A DNA stretch of 64,000 bases from NCBI RefSeq assembly GCF_000283155.1, contig NW_004454156.1, forward strand, positions 39,594,972 to 39,658,971, read 5' to 3'. This document shows positions 12,150-24,809 of this stretch, in pieces (the first letter of the stretch is position 1; every line of letters begins with the position of its first letter). The stretch is from Ceratotherium simum simum (taxonomy: Eukaryota > Chordata > Mammalia > Perissodactyla > Rhinocerotidae). Below the pieces are notes generated by a model, which saw nothing but the letters and a program-made list of their open reading frames with translations, had not been told where the DNA came from and searched no databases. The translations under genes were made by a program, and so were the position numbers.

Positions 12150-12730
12150 TGCTACTGTTTCATTACTGAGTATATAGTATTTTTTAGTTATAGAATTTCT
12201 ATTTTTTTATAGGTTCTGTTTATCTGCTTAGATTTCCTAATTTTTAATTTATTGTGAGCATGTTTTCCTTTGTGTCCTTGAGCACAGTATCATAGCTGCT
12301 GTAAAATATTTGTTTGTTTATTGGGACCTCAGGGTGATTTTAGAGTTGGTCTGCTGGTTTCAGGTTGGTATGTTGTGGAGACGCCAGATTCTGTTATACC
12401 CCTCTGGGGAGTGTTGCCTTTTTATTTGTTTGTTTTTTGCTTTTCTAGGTAGTTTACTTGTCTAAACTCAAATTGCAAACTCTGTCTCTTAGTAAGCATC
12501 TCAAATCTTAGTTCAGAACTTTGGTTCTTAACTGACCTATTTGGAGTTTTCCCTTTGCAAGCATATTTCAGGGGTCATCCAGAGATTTGGACAGAGTTCA
12601 CACACAAAACTTGGAGTTTCTCCTTTTTGGCTCTCTCCTTTCCAGGATTCCCCTGTCACTTTTCAGCAGCAGTGATTGTCTTGAACTCTGTCTTCTAATT
12701 CTTCAGATTAATCCCCTCAGAAATCTCCAA
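12150..12730 (-). mobile_element. Probable old LINE-1 segment
   Basis: Plus-strand text such as GTTATAGAATTTCTATTTTTTTATAGG, GCATGTTTTCCTTTGTGTCC and GAGACGCCAGATTCTGTTA resembles antisense stretches of old L1M elements. Similarity is by shape and remembered phrases only. Another old LINE or an ERV interior is possible. Confidence 0.45.
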
Positions 12731-13114
12731 AATTAAATGATTTCTAGATTCCTTATCATCCTGACACTGATATTCTGAAATAACATAGTTTAAATGACCT
12801 CATTTAAACACAATTCTTAAGAAAATTTCTGATTAGTATAAAACATAATGAAGGCTGTTATTTCCCTCACCCACGACATAATATTTTAATTCATGTTGCT
12901 CAAAATTGCATTCACACTTTAGCAGCCATTGGTTCCTTTTAAGCTTCACATCAATTAATCATAATATTGTTCTTGGTTTTTGTTCTTCATACATAAAGCA
13001 GACCCTAAATTAAGACTTGTCAGTTGAAAATACATCAACATAAGCTTCCTATACTTTGTATGTGCAGTTTATTTAGGACTTGACCTAAAATTATCTCTGT
13101 GTAATTTCAATGTT

Positions 13115-13430
13115 TTCTGACAGATTCATTTATTCATTTATATTTATTCTTCAAGAAAATATTTATTGAAAACCTCTCAGGCACTTGGGAACGCAATGGT
13201 GAGCAGCACTGACAAATTACTCTTCTTATGAAACTTATATCCTAATTTGGGGTGCTAAATTATACACAAGTAAACAAGTAACAATATGAGATAATGTTCC
13301 TACAAAGAAAATAAAACAGAATAATAGGGTAATAAAATAGAGAGTGATGGACAAAATGTCATCTGGATTGGGAGTCAGTGATGTCCTATCTGAAGAAGTG
13401 GCATTGAGCTGAAATATGAATAATGACGTG
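13115..13430 (-). mobile_element. L2 LINE 3' portion
   Basis: AAATATTTATTGAAAACCTC...CAGGCACTTGGGAACGCAATGG, then a stretch like TGAAACTTATATCCTAATTTGGGG, follow the reverse complement of the L2 3' terminus (ATTTATTGAGCACCTAC...AGGCACT...). It continues into GTGGCATTGAGCTGAAATATGAAT. Confidence 0.6.
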
Positions 13431-13507
13431 TACTACTGAAACAAGTTGAAATCTAAGTGTTGTGTTTATCATCATTTTTTCTCATATCTTGAGTCATCAG
13501 GAAATAA

Positions 13508-13523
13508 CTCTAAAACTTTTTCT
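13508..13523. repeat. Left target-site duplication of the minus-strand ERE
   Basis: CTCTAAAACTTTTTCT (16 bp) recurs exactly at 13742-13757. Confidence 0.95.
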
Positions 13524-13741
13524 TTTTTTTTTTTTTAAAGATTTTATTTATTTATTTATTTTTCCCCCCAAAGCCCCAGTAGATAGTTGTATGTCATAGC
13601 TGCACATCCTTGTAGTTGCTGTATGTGGGACGCGGCCTCAGCATGGCCGGAGAAGCGGTGCGTCGGTGCGCGCCCAGGATCCGAACCCGGGTCGCCAGCA
13701 GTGGAGCGCGCTCACTTAACCGCTAAGCCACGGGGCTGGCC
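13524..13741 (-). mobile_element. ERE-type SINE, short form lacking the tail modules
   Basis: Read on the minus strand it starts GGGCCAGCCCCGTGGCTTAGCGG and carries the B box GGTTCGGATCC. It ends after GGGGCTTTGGGGGG with A and (TAAA)n. The two GATGTTAGC...CTTCCTC modules seen in the other young copies are absent. The element is about 218 bp with perfect 16-bp flanking duplications, so the short form is how it inserted rather than a later deletion. Confidence 0.93.
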
Positions 13742-13757
13742 CTCTAAAACTTTTTCT
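13742..13757. repeat. Right target-site duplication of the minus-strand ERE
   Basis: CTCTAAAACTTTTTCT is identical to 13508-13523. Confidence 0.95.
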
Positions 13758-14169
13758 AATTAATTCTTAGAAATGTTGAAAAGCTCAAAGGTAAAGACAT
13801 CATGTGTCAGTTTAGTAAATTCCTTCCTTCTGGCCAGAACGCTCTATGAACTTCTCTCTTTGGGTACTTTCAATCATGAAATAATCAGTCCATTTAATTT
13901 TTGTATAATGTAGCCAATGTTTCTTCATCTGGTCACAATAATATCATCAGAGAATTTATTCAGTAATATTGTCCACTTGTTGGAATATTTTCTCACCAAA
14001 GCAATTTACACTGGTTTGAATTTTATCTCATTTAATTTTCCTTGTTTATCCTTTCTCTTTCCTTTTATCTCAAACGACAAAATACACACACATATATGTA
14101 TGCATACACATGAATGTAGATAAAAAATTCCTGGGTGTGGGGACATGGTAAGTATTCATTCTCCTCCCA

Positions 14170-14250
14170 TCCCCTGAACTACCGTGCGTTAAAAACAATG
14201 CCTCACACATAATAGGTAGGTAATAAACGTTAGTTGAATTATTAAATAAA
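14170..14250 (+). mobile_element. L2 or MIR 3'-end fragment
   Basis: AATGCCTCACACATAATAGGTAGGTAATAAACGTTAGTTGAAT matches the common L2/MIR 3' end (TGCCTGGCACATAGTAGGTGCTCAATAAATGTTTGTTGAAT). It is too short to separate the two families. Confidence 0.6.
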
Positions 14251-14254
14251 ATGT

Positions 14255-17200
14255 TTAAACAAAGACAGGGAAATGTTAAAAAAAATCCAATAGCCATAGA
14301 AGAAGGCGTTAATCAGACAAAATCAGGTAAATGGAAGGATTTTAGCAAACTCTCATATCTCGTACGAATGGAGCCTTTTCTACACGTGTAATGGAGACAA
14401 CACTATCATTCCCTACAAATACAATTTATAACATCAAATTTCTGATGGAAAGACATCCATAACAGATCTCAATGATATATGTTTTATTTCATGATGCATA
14501 TCATAGTTCTTTGGATGGTATCTAATAAGCATATATCTTTACATATTTGCCTACTAAATTTTACATATGGAAGGAAAATGATCCTGTATAGACCCTAAAG
14601 ATCCTCTCACTAAGCCCTTATTTACTCATTCCCAGAGATGGAAGAGGTCAATCTGAATAATAGAGTCTCATAAGATGCTTCTTGATGCCATGCATTGTAT
14701 ACAACTTTTATCACATCTTCACAATAAATTATATGCTATTTTACATCATCCTCTAATCATTGGTTGTAGAGATAAACCAGTTAGAAAAAAAAATTCCATT
14801 CTGATTTGAATTTATCTCTTTCCCTTAAATGTCATTTATCAATACACATGCAACATGCACACAGTTCACCCTAAAAGACAACAGTATTCAGTAAGCATAA
14901 CGGATAAAACTTTTACAACTACTTACTTCATTTTCAAGAAATGCACCCTACGTCTGGTTTTGATGCAATGGGGAGCACATAAGGTAATAGTTCTCTAGAC
15001 AGAGAATACAGCACACTTCATTATAAATTTTAGTAAATTATAATAGTTAGAAATGTTTGGATTTGTACTTTAGGTTGGTTACCTTTTTACTTTTTCTCTG
15101 TCTCAGACTAAATAATTCCTATCCTTACGTCTTTTCCTACCATAATATTTCAATCTTCTTAGTATGCCTCATGTTTAAATTTCTGAAATCTTTAGAATTA
15201 TCATGTCAAACTGGGCATGGAGCTCCAATAACAGGTGTGTGATAAGTGCTGGCTTTCCTGGAAGGACCATCGCAGCGTGCCTACCTGCTGTTCTCAAGTC
15301 CGTGAATCCCAAGGTTCTACTCACTTGTAGATGAAAGGAATGGAAGAATTTCTACTTCTTCTAGTAGAAAGAATAATCAATGAAAATATTTCATCATCTC
15401 TTTACTTCCTTAACAGCCTGAAATAAAATGTTTGCCTCAACAATATTTATCAAAAGCATTGTCTTTTTAGAAAATGCATGTGCAAACATAAACGATCTTA
15501 GGCCAGACCCGTACGCCTACAGCATTGGACATTTGCACATTGATTTTAGAGCACTGTATTAAGGACTAATCTGATATTTTGATAATCATGGTTCAACTCT
15601 TATGACAGTTAGAGGGGAGGAAAAAACTCAACCCTCAACAAGTCATTCTGATATATTCCAAGAAGCATATATTTTACTCACTAAAAGAAAAATATCATTT
15701 TGGTACATATAAAATATTATTAGGGAAGCACTGAGAATAAAATCAACCATGTATAGCCAAAAATAAAGTTGGAGGATAAGAAAATAAAGATAATACATGA
15801 ATATATAAAATATATCCACTTGCCTATCATTTCTAACCTGGGTCTAAAGGCAAGGATCCAATTGAGAAAGTAAATTATTGTTTTAATAAGGCATGGTCTT
15901 TGACTTATGATTGGCCAAATTTGACTCTCTATGACCCTGTGTGGGCAGTAGTTTAACAAAACCCCTTCCCCTGCTTCACGAGAATTTGACCTTTGGTTAA
16001 CTCTCCAGCTTTGTTTCCCTAGGGACCAGACAAAGGTAGAAGGTCAACTCTGTTACCAGGTAATATTGATTATGGTAGAAATGATCCCTGATTCGTAGAT
16101 GTCATTTGGACTGGGAGGAAATACAAAGAAACGATCATTCCTGATGGGGACACCCCATGGGGACACATGATTTGGGCTTCCCCAAATATGGTGACTCTTC
16201 TGTCCAGACATGATTCTTTAATTGCCCCTGGAAGTAACGCCTATGGAGATAATACAGGATATTTTGGCTCTTGTGGAACATGAGACTTCTAAGTAAGGGA
16301 GGCTCTGGCACTTATCCAATGTGAGTCTCATCTTGTACCTGCGCTATCACCTGGGAGAAGATAACTCCTGGTTGGCTACATGAAATGCTGCAAGGACTCC
16401 TATAGAAGAGAAATGTCTAACTCCACTCTGTTAGTAAGACATGTTTCCTTTCCTATGTCCTCTTTATTAGACTGGTGCTAAATATGGTCTATGGTGGTTT
16501 TGTGAGTCTGAAGGTTTATTTGTGCAACCCCTAAAACACACATACACATGTAGTCATTGCACATTGAAATATGTTATAGATATAACATACTCAGGTCCCC
16601 AGCTTTAGATAAATAGGCCATTTTAAAAGATTTGATATGATATATCGCTTCTCTATGTTTATGTAAGTCCTCACCAGTAGCATACCAACAGCAAGTGCAT
16701 TGTCTTTAGTGAATAAATATACAATAATACAATCAGCTAAAACTGGTTTGCTTTTTATGATCACCACGTGTCCACAATTCTAAACAATGTCAAGGATAAA
16801 ATATTCTCCCCCATATGGGCAAACTGCTCACACTTCCATACCTTTGGTACACACCATGAAAATGGCATTCAATTTTCAAGGGGATTTGTGTAAATTTAAT
16901 GGGAGTCAGAATCCAATACCCTGGGTATGCTTCATGGATTGTCAAGTGATTAGGAACCAAAAGAATGATTACTAGAAGAGTAATTTCCTTCCTACAATTG
17001 CACCCTTTTCTCCTTTCATCTCTTTGCATGAAGCAGTTTCCAAGGAATCTAAAACAACTACTAATGTGTGGTGACTTCCCCCACCACCATCATGACCACC
17101 AACAGCAGAACTTTACAGATGAGGCGAGCCAGAGAAGAGACCAGACAGTGTGGCTTGGGCAGGTGTCCATAAAACAGTTTAGGAAAAAAGGAGATGAAAT

Positions 17201-18980
17201 TATTCTGAATCGCCAATATGTTTTGGCCTATACTTTGCATATAATGAAAAAATCACAAGAAAATTGTACAAATGATAAGTAATCCAAAAGTCACCATAGG
17301 TAGGCATGGATAGCCAGGGTGTAAAGGTAAAGTTCAGAGAGCTTTAACTGAGACCTGTCTGTTATCTGCCATTCGACGTCTAATCCACGGACTCCCTTCA
17401 ATTCTAATGTAGATACAGCAGGAAAGTCAAAACAACATATTGGTTAGAGGAAAGGGTTCCATTCAAAAACTCTCCAAAGAGGAAGACAAAACATAGATGC
17501 CTACAATTTAAAACAAAACCACTTTATTTCTACCCAGATCAGTTTGACCACTGTGCCAGTGGGGTACAGATCTCGTCTTCACTATCATTAACTCCAGGCT
17601 GATGTCTATGAAATTAAGTGGTACCTGGTTTAAATAATCTCAAGATCCCCCCTTGTATTTCAAAGTCTAGGGCCTTTTAACCCATTTAAATTGTTGACTA
17701 TAAGTTGAACCTGGAAAAATAAAGGACTCATTAGTAAATTCATCCCTATTCCTGGAAAAACAAGTCACAAGTCATGCCATAGTTTGTTAAGTAATTATTT
17801 TTCTTTCCATCTTTAAAACGCCTTTAACATTGTAATTGTGTCTTCTCCAATCTTAGTTACTCTTCTTGATCATTGATTTTTGAAGATGTCACTGAAATCT
17901 CTTATCCCACAACTTAATTATGCCTTTGTAAGCAATATAAGTAGGTTAGAAATTCCCTTTCTCTCCATTTAACCTAATCAAAAGTTACTTCTTCAATAAA
18001 GATCCCCAGTGCATGGTAAGCAGCTTTATGAATCAAAGAGTTGAGGAGAGGAATTCAAGCACTAGGATACAGTCAGCAAAGGACATTGTCAATAAGTGTC
18101 AGGCTAATAGAAGTGCTTTAAATCCTGGATAAATTAAGGTAAGACCACATAATTTCAGATACTACAAATAATTCCCTACTGGGATGAAATCTTTTGTAGA
18201 CAAGATCAGAGATCAATGACAATCAGCTATTTTAAATACAATTCATTTCTTTCTCATTAAATGTTCCAATAAATGCCTTCTCAATAATGGGATAAATTAG
18301 TTTCTAGTAGACACTAATTCCACGTGTGTTTATTTAAAGTATTACACCTTTTATTTATAATTTTTAAAACTTAGAAGAATTTTGTATTCCTGAGAGGAAA
18401 TATTACCTGATCTGCTATGCTTTCAGTGTTTTAAAAAATACAAGCAACTAGCTCAATTGAAAAAAGAAAACTTTGAAAGAAGATTATATATTAGTATATA
18501 GTCACAAAGAAGAGAGTGTCACTTTAACATTCAAGGAAAATATGAAATTATCTCACATTAACAAATAATCACACACACAGGACCAAAGTGTATATTATAG
18601 CAGATGACATTATCCATATAAAAAAAGGGCATTTGTATTACTGTGAGCTTGGTGGGAACAAAGAATGGGAATTTTGCCTGAAAAATGATAAAAGTCAATA
18701 GAGAAAACATAATTTTTATTTAAAAAAAAAAAAAAGAAACTCTGAGATGAAATTGAATAAGTAAAATAGAAAAACATAGCGCAGGGAATGAACTCTGAGC
18801 CCTACCTTTACCTGAATGCTTGGTGTCCGGCCTACTGTTAGGCTCTGTGAAGCAGGACTGATGCAGAATGCTTTGCATTACGAACAAGATAGTTCGTTTG
18901 AGTTTTTTATTCATTTCTGCCCTAATGTGAATGCGTCTAGGATAGTAGAAAGGGTTCAAATCAAGTTTAAATGAGTTTAA
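14255..18980. other. Long unassigned non-coding stretch
   Basis: Nearly 4.7 kb with no repeat family, RNA gene or exon that I can name. A plus-strand open frame at 16965-17282 (105 codons) overlaps another at 16787-16975; neither has a recognisable motif. There is an A14 run near 18722. Confidence 0.5.
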
Positions 18981-18984
18981 ATCA

Positions 18985-19070
18985 AGTCTCCAGCATTCGG
19001 TATGCATTAGAACGTGGGTAATCCCTTCACCTCTCTGGGCTTTTCCCCTTTTCTCAATTTTAGAACTAAT
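18985..19070 (+). mobile_element. MIR fragment
   Basis: ACGTGGGTAATCCCTTCACCTCTCTGGGCTTTTCCCC resembles the MIR sense core (GACCTTGGGCAAGTTACTTAACCTCTCTGGGCCTCAG). It is short and decayed. Confidence 0.4.
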
Positions 19071-19136
19071 TTCATCCAGAAAGTGTCAAGGCAGGATTAA
19101 ATATAATAGTGTATTCAAAATATCTATGGAGGGGCC

Positions 19137-19552
19137 TGTATTAGATGCCTGGGGCAGCCAGAACTAGATAGCTTAAACAACAGAAATTTATTCTCTCCCA
19201 GTTCTGGAGGCCAGAAGTCCAAAATCAAGGTGCCAGCAGGGCTGTGCTCCCTCCAGAGGTTCTAGGCCTTCCAGTTTCTGGTGACTTGAGGTATTCCTTG
19301 GCTTGCAGCTGCATCACTCCAATTTCTGCCTGCATCTTCACTGGTCTTTCACTGCGTGTATCTACTCCTTATCTGTCTCTTATGAGGACATTGTGATTGG
19401 ATTTAGGACGCACCTGAATAATCTGGGATGATCTCATCTTGAGATCTTTAACTTCATTACATCTGCAATGATCTTATTTCAAAATAAGGTCACATTCACA
19501 AGCTCTGAAACATGGATATATCTTTTAGAGGACCACTCTTCAACCCATTATG
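19137..19552 (-). mobile_element. LTR, ERVL-MaLR MLT1 type
   Basis: The plus strand opens TGTATTAGATGCC, then TTAAACAACAGAAATTTATTCTC, CAGTTCTGGAGGCC, CTTGGCTTGCAGCTGCATCACTCC, and AATAAGGTCACATTC near the far end. This is the reverse complement of an MLT1C-like LTR, about 416 bp. I could not find a convincing 5-bp flanking duplication. The subtype differs clearly from the LTR at 8.2 kb. Confidence 0.85.
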
Positions 19553-19739
19553 AGATCTAAAACATAGAAATGCTCAAGAAGTGTCAGATTTTTCCTAATA
19601 GAACATACAGTGCATAAATTTACCTAATGCTTGAGAAAGGGAGGGATGAACAGCCATGAATAGGACAATTGATATCAAAATTTGTTCTCAAGTGACTAAG
19701 ATCACCATTTTTTTAAGATTAAAATATTCACACAATTTG

Positions 19740-19897
19740 TATAAGTTTCTTATATCCCTTGTCTATATTCACTATTCTACCAGAACAGTTCTTGAGAAAA
19801 GGAGCCATGCCTTCCCATTTACTATTACATCTCACCCTAACCCAGTGCCTGGCATTTAGTGGGAACTCAATAAATATTAATTTAATAAATGAATAAA
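19740..19897 (+). mobile_element. L2 3' end
   Basis: CTTGTCTATATTC...CCCTAACCCAGTGCCTGGCATTTAGTGGGAACTCAATAAATATTAATTTAATAAATGAATAAATGG follows the L2 sense 3' terminus and its final short tandem repeats. Confidence 0.75.
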
Positions 19898-20419
19898 TGG
19901 AATGAAACCAATGCCCAAGTCTCACAGCTAGTTGGGGTAGGGCCAGGTTTACAAACTGGTTATTTTGATTGCCATTACTATCACTGAGAGACTTTTTTTG
20001 CTGTGGTGGTTGTTAATTTGTTTTTAATACAAACAAATTGAAGCACACATTAGCACTGTAAGAAAATACCCAGAGGAATTTATTCTGTGGTTTAACTTGG
20101 AACTACTGTGCGGCTGATCAGTCATTCAGGGAGTCCCATCACTGACAAAGCCAGACTATTCTGATTAGTTATGTTGAATAAATCAAAAGAATTCTTTGCA
20201 AGATAATGTTGGTAATGAAAATATGTTATGAATTACTAGAGGCAGGATTATTGCAAAAATGAGTCTACGTGGTAGGATTTGGAGAGCACCAGAGAAGGTT
20301 CCTACCAGAATGTATCTCCCACCTTGTAGAGGTTTCATTGGAGCTTAGCCCTTTAGATCACAAAGGCATTGCATCTTTTGAAACCTCTCCCAATTGAAAT
20401 GCAAATACTCCTTGGGAAG

Positions 20420-20840
20420 GAATCATATTTTAAATCATATTTATCAGGCTATGCAAATATGTGGAACACATACTATGTGTGGCATTGTGCTAGATATTGT
20501 GAAGTCTATCGAAATGAACAGGATATGGCCTTTGCTCTCAAGAAGTTTGTGGTCCAGTGGGACAGAAAACATCTGTACAAAAAAAAATCTATTTCAAGGC
20601 GTAAAGTATTACATTCCAAAATAAAGGTACCCATCCTTATAGGAACACAGAGAAGGAAGCTATTAATTCTGACTGAAAGGACAAGAAAGTGGTAGAATTT
20701 GAACTGGATTTCAAACAATGGGTTCGTTTTTGACAAGGAAAAATAGAGAAGGGGCCCTTAAGAGGCTGAGCAAAGTAGGACGAGATAATGCTGTCAAGAG
20801 CCGAGAGGAAAAGGAGACAGTGTCATTGAGTAGTGGGGCA
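20420..20840 (-). mobile_element. L2 LINE 3' portion
   Basis: ACATACTATGTGTGGCATTGTGCTAGATATTG is the reverse complement of the L2 terminus. It continues with TTTGTGGTCCAGTGGGACAGAAAAC, also typical of antisense L2. A plus-strand open frame of 108 codons at 20369-20695 lies across it and is therefore a chance frame in repeat DNA. Confidence 0.65.
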
Positions 20841-20844
20841 GGAA

Positions 20845-23185
20845 GGAAAGTGCCAATTGTTTTCTAGGTGCCCCTATCTCAAGTATTTAGCATGTTTTCA
20901 GCATTTCCTATAATTTCAGAGAAATTCCAGAAGGTCAAATGAGCACAGTGATGCTAGATTTGGGAGTGGAGGTCCTTGAGGGATAGTCAGAGATAGAATG
21001 TTTGGAAGAGAGTATTTTGGGAAGACCAAGTCACAGCTGAAGACTGTGGCTGGGAAAGGAACCCTCTGTACTCATTCCTATTTTTTCTCAGATTTCTAGG
21101 TTGATCTTAGAAGCCACCAATGGTGTACATCCAGTGAACCATCCAGCCACTCTCAGGTTTCCATGTTTGTCCTGCAACACAGGGATGTGCACTCTCTACT
21201 GAGTGGCTTCTCTTCGACCAACCAGCTCAGAACCTCACCTAGCCTTTTCTCTCTTTTCTCATGGCTGCATAGTCTCCTGAAAGACACTCTTCCAAGCCAT
21301 TCTCCAGCTGCATCACCCGACCTATTTTTAATTTCTTTCTCATTTCTTGCCCCTCTTCATGCTATTGCCCAAGACCTTTCCCCCTTATTCTCCTTGATAC
21401 TCTTGTGCTGAGTTGATATATCTGCAGTTGGTCCCAGACGTGAGAAAAGAGCGCTATCAAAAGTCCTCAATAAAAGACCAGTTAGTTGCTCCCAAATATT
21501 TACATAGGAAAAATTGTCTATTTAACTAACCTGGTGAGGAAAAAATTATGTTTGCTTAACTGGGGAAATTGCTTCTTTAGTGCAACGCATTTCCATGGCC
21601 TAATAAAGGATTAACAGCACACCTGTCATGGAAGTACCTCTTAAAAGCCTCGACCTATGCCTGTAAACTCTAAATTGCTGTTTGCTAGTGTCTACTTCCT
21701 GCTAAGCTGCTTTTGTTCCCTCCACGAAGCTTCCCTGATCTATTATGATGGCTACATACTTCTAATTTTCCTGAATATACAGTCATTGCTAAGGATGACT
21801 TATATAGGGCTTTTAAAACCATTTGTGAAGGAAAAGTGAGTATTTAACAGCAAAATGCATTTCTGAGGGTCTCCGATAATGGGGGTGATCTCTTAATCAG
21901 ACATTTCCTTTGCTAATAGAGATAAGATTTTTTTTTAAGGCTGGCCTTTTCCATTGTTGTTGTTCAAGCTCAAAGATGGGGAAATTAGTGATTTCCTGAA
22001 GATTCATGTTGCCCCTGTTTAAATAGGAGATTATTTAGAGCTTGGCACATTTCGGGTCACTGTTATTTTGGATATCCTTTGGGCAACATGAGTTCACTGG
22101 TGTAATAAATTTAATTTTTTCCAGTTCCTGAAAACTCACAGTAGCTGTATATGGAAGATTATAATTTTCCTACCAGAAACTTTATTTATTCTTTTACTTT
22201 GCAAGAGTTTTAGGTAACCAAAAATCTCCTTCATCTTCACTCTTAGAGTCTCTTTTCCCTCACAATTTTCTTTCATTAATCACATCAGAACAATCTTGTA
22301 TCCCCATTTTTGTTCAACAATGAAAGATGAAATTAAGAATAGCTTTTACATTTTATTTTCTTGTGTTTCAAGGCACCGTAGTTATTAAGAGAAACAAAAA
22401 TAACTGTTTCTGCCGTTATATTTTAATGTTCTTTGTTAAAGGGGGGAGGAAAAATTAAGTTTCTCCTGGAAAGAATTAAAACAATGCCTGCTTACACGCA
22501 GCTCGTGAGGGACTGACGTAGAAGAGACCATTTTTCTTCTTTTTATTTCATAGTCTGAAGTTCATTCTTAAAAATGAAATCCCAAAATGATTAGCAAATG
22601 GAAACTTTATTTCCAGCTATAAGGCTTGGGTTAGGCTTATTCAAATTAATGCCCTTCTAAGGTAATTTAAATAGAAACAGCCACCTCACTGATCTTCCAT
22701 GATCTGTGTCATTTCACAAATCCAGTCCCTCGTTCCATTGATGGATGAATCAAGTTCGCATAATCTATAGTCTTAGCTAGAATAGGCCAAAAGTAATAAA
22801 GAAATCTATATGGCACAACCATTTTTCCCCCTGTGTGAGATTACAATTGAGGCTTCTGAATTTTTATTTCTCCTAGATTAAATAAGTAGAGACAAAAATA
22901 CTGCAAAATAATGACAAAGGCAATGAAGCAGTCAGGTAAAGGTTCAGGCCAAATTTGGGGTAAATATTTATTCATTGCTATTCTCACAGAAAATGTGCCT
23001 GGTGCCTGAACTCCCCGAACGATGTGGGTCTGGCCATCTGAACCAGCCTCTTAAGTCGTAAGGTCAGTACTTAACCTGATTACACCTTTAGGTTAATTTC
23101 TTTTTAATGCAGTTATAGAAGAGACTTTTGGAAAGATTAGACCATTTGTTGGCCACTGATTACAGAAGATGTGCATTGGCAGAGT
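20845..23185. other. Unassigned non-coding DNA
   Basis: No repeat, RNA gene or exon is recognised. The part around 21.9-22.7 kb is AT-rich. The 82-codon plus-strand frame at 21163-21411 is low-complexity and Ser/Leu-rich, as expected of a pyrimidine-rich tract. Confidence 0.5.
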
Positions 23186-23189
23186 TACA

Positions 23190-23440
23190 AGGAGACAGGA
23201 CACAGGCATTCCAAGATTGGTTTTGCCACATACTAAGTCTATGACCTTGGGAAAGACAATTTAAAAATGCACGTGCTGGACTTATTTTGTGGCGTTCTAT
23301 GCATTGCTAACCTGAATTCCACCCAAGTCATTTAACTATTCAGTGTATCCAAAATAGTAATGCTCAGAGTGATTGTGAGAAACAAAGAGAAAAGAATACA
23401 TGAGAAAGTGACTGGTAAAATATTCAGAAGCACACATGGT
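23190..23440 (+). mobile_element. MIR remnant
   Basis: TTGCCACATACTAAGTCTATGACCTTGGGAAAGACAATTT matches the MIR sense core (TGCCACTTACTAGCTGTGTGACCTTGGGCAAG). AATAGTAATGCTCAGAGTGATTGTGAGAA further right fits its 3' half. A stretch in between does not fit. Confidence 0.6.
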
Positions 23441-23629
23441 TTTGTGTGCTCCTTATTTTGACCATTAACAAACAAAAACTTCACATGAAAAATCATTTTA
23501 TCCACCTCAGTAATGTAACCAGTAAGTCCTAAAATGTGTATTTGGAGACCCATTAAGAAATTCTTCTTAAAGCAAATCATTCTTCCACAGCATGGCATAT
23601 GCCTTCCTACCACTCAAGCTATTAAAATG

Positions 23630-24030
23630 GACATGTGTGGACAGAAGTACACAGGCCACGCCCTTGCTGTGTGACTTTCTGGCACCTCCTACTTGAACGG
23701 GCAGAGTATATTTCCCACCCCAACGACTGTGGGCTTGGCGGCGTTTTCTGCTTTGGCCAGTGGAATGTTACTGGACATGATGGGAGCAGAGGTTTAAATG
23801 CGCATGCATGGTTTGGCTTGCGCCCTTGCCTCTACGTTCCCACCATTAGCCATGAGAATAATGTGTCCTGGGTTTCCAGGTCTAACAAGAATGAAAAGCA
23901 CATGCAGCAGAATGGAACTTGAAGTGCAGCCTGAAATAGAGCCTCTCCGGCTGACGCACAGAGCCATGAGGTTTGTGATGTAAACCTCTGAGATTTTAAG
24001 GTCATTACACAGCAAAACTGACGTGTAAAA
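23630..24030 (+). mobile_element. Old LTR-like interspersed repeat, family not named
   Basis: CTTTGGCCAGTGGAATGTTACTGGACATGA, GCTTGCGCCCTTGCC, CCATGAGAATAATGTGTCCTGGG and ACACAGCAAAACTGACG follow a remembered ancient mammalian repeat with an LTR-like layout. I cannot fix the family. Several overlapping open frames on both strands are shadows in this relatively GC-rich block. Confidence 0.45.
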
Positions 24031-24549
24031 GCCTATGCCATTTTCTAGTGTTCTTTAAAGAGCAAGTAGAATATAGACCACCCTTGCAGGGTCAGTCGGA
24101 TTAGGAGAGCCTTGAGAAAGGAAAACGGCTGTGAAAAATAAAAGCAACGCAAGAGTCTTGTCTATTCTGGAGATAAGGAGAGGGATTCCTTAGTAGGTTC
24201 AAGACTAAAACCCCTGCGGTTTTGAAAAAACTGAGAGAGCATAGGGAAAGATCAGCCCTATTCACTTCCCCAATTTAAAAAATAACACACTACCAATTTA
24301 TCCCCCCTCCATGAGAGCACTCGTTTCCCCAGGTCCTTACCAAAACTTGATATATCATAGTTATTAATTTTAACAAATCTGATAAGTGGAAAATCATGTT
24401 ACTTTAATTTGCCTTGATTTTTATATATTTATTGAACATTTGTATCTGTGCTTCTATAAATTCTCTTTTCATATTATTTCTCCTATAATATATTGGATAC
24501 AATATTTCTGTTTATATCTATAAAAATTACATTTTAAATACTCTTTACT

Positions 24550-24745
24550 CCAACAACTCAACTGTCAGTAATTCATCCCATAAAAAATATGTTCTCAAGA
24601 GTGTAAAAATATATGTACAAGGAGTTCACAGTAATATAATTTAAAACAATTCCCCAAAAATCTCTGGGTGAAGGTGGAGGAGAAGTCCTAAATTTTTCAC
24701 TTTTTCTTATCACAAAGAAAAACATGTTCTTTAACAATTTTTTAG
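24550..24745 (+). mobile_element. Old LINE-1 3'-UTR fragment
   Basis: AATTCATCCCATAAAAAATATG, ATATATGTACAAGGAGTTCACAG and CTCTGGGTGAAGGTGG resemble the 3' region of old L1M elements (ATTTATGTACAAGGATGTTCA ... TCTCTGGGTGGTGGG), with an internal deletion. Confidence 0.55.
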
Positions 24746-24809
24746 ACCTCGAAATTCAGACTGGCAAAAGAAGAAAACTAAAACAACACAAACAATCAGA
24801 AAAACCACT

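Noticed and set aside
16787..17282. Overlapping plus-strand frames (62 and 105 codons), considered as a frameshifted gene
   Set aside because: Neither frame has a recognisable motif; the overlap is small and no family similarity was seen.
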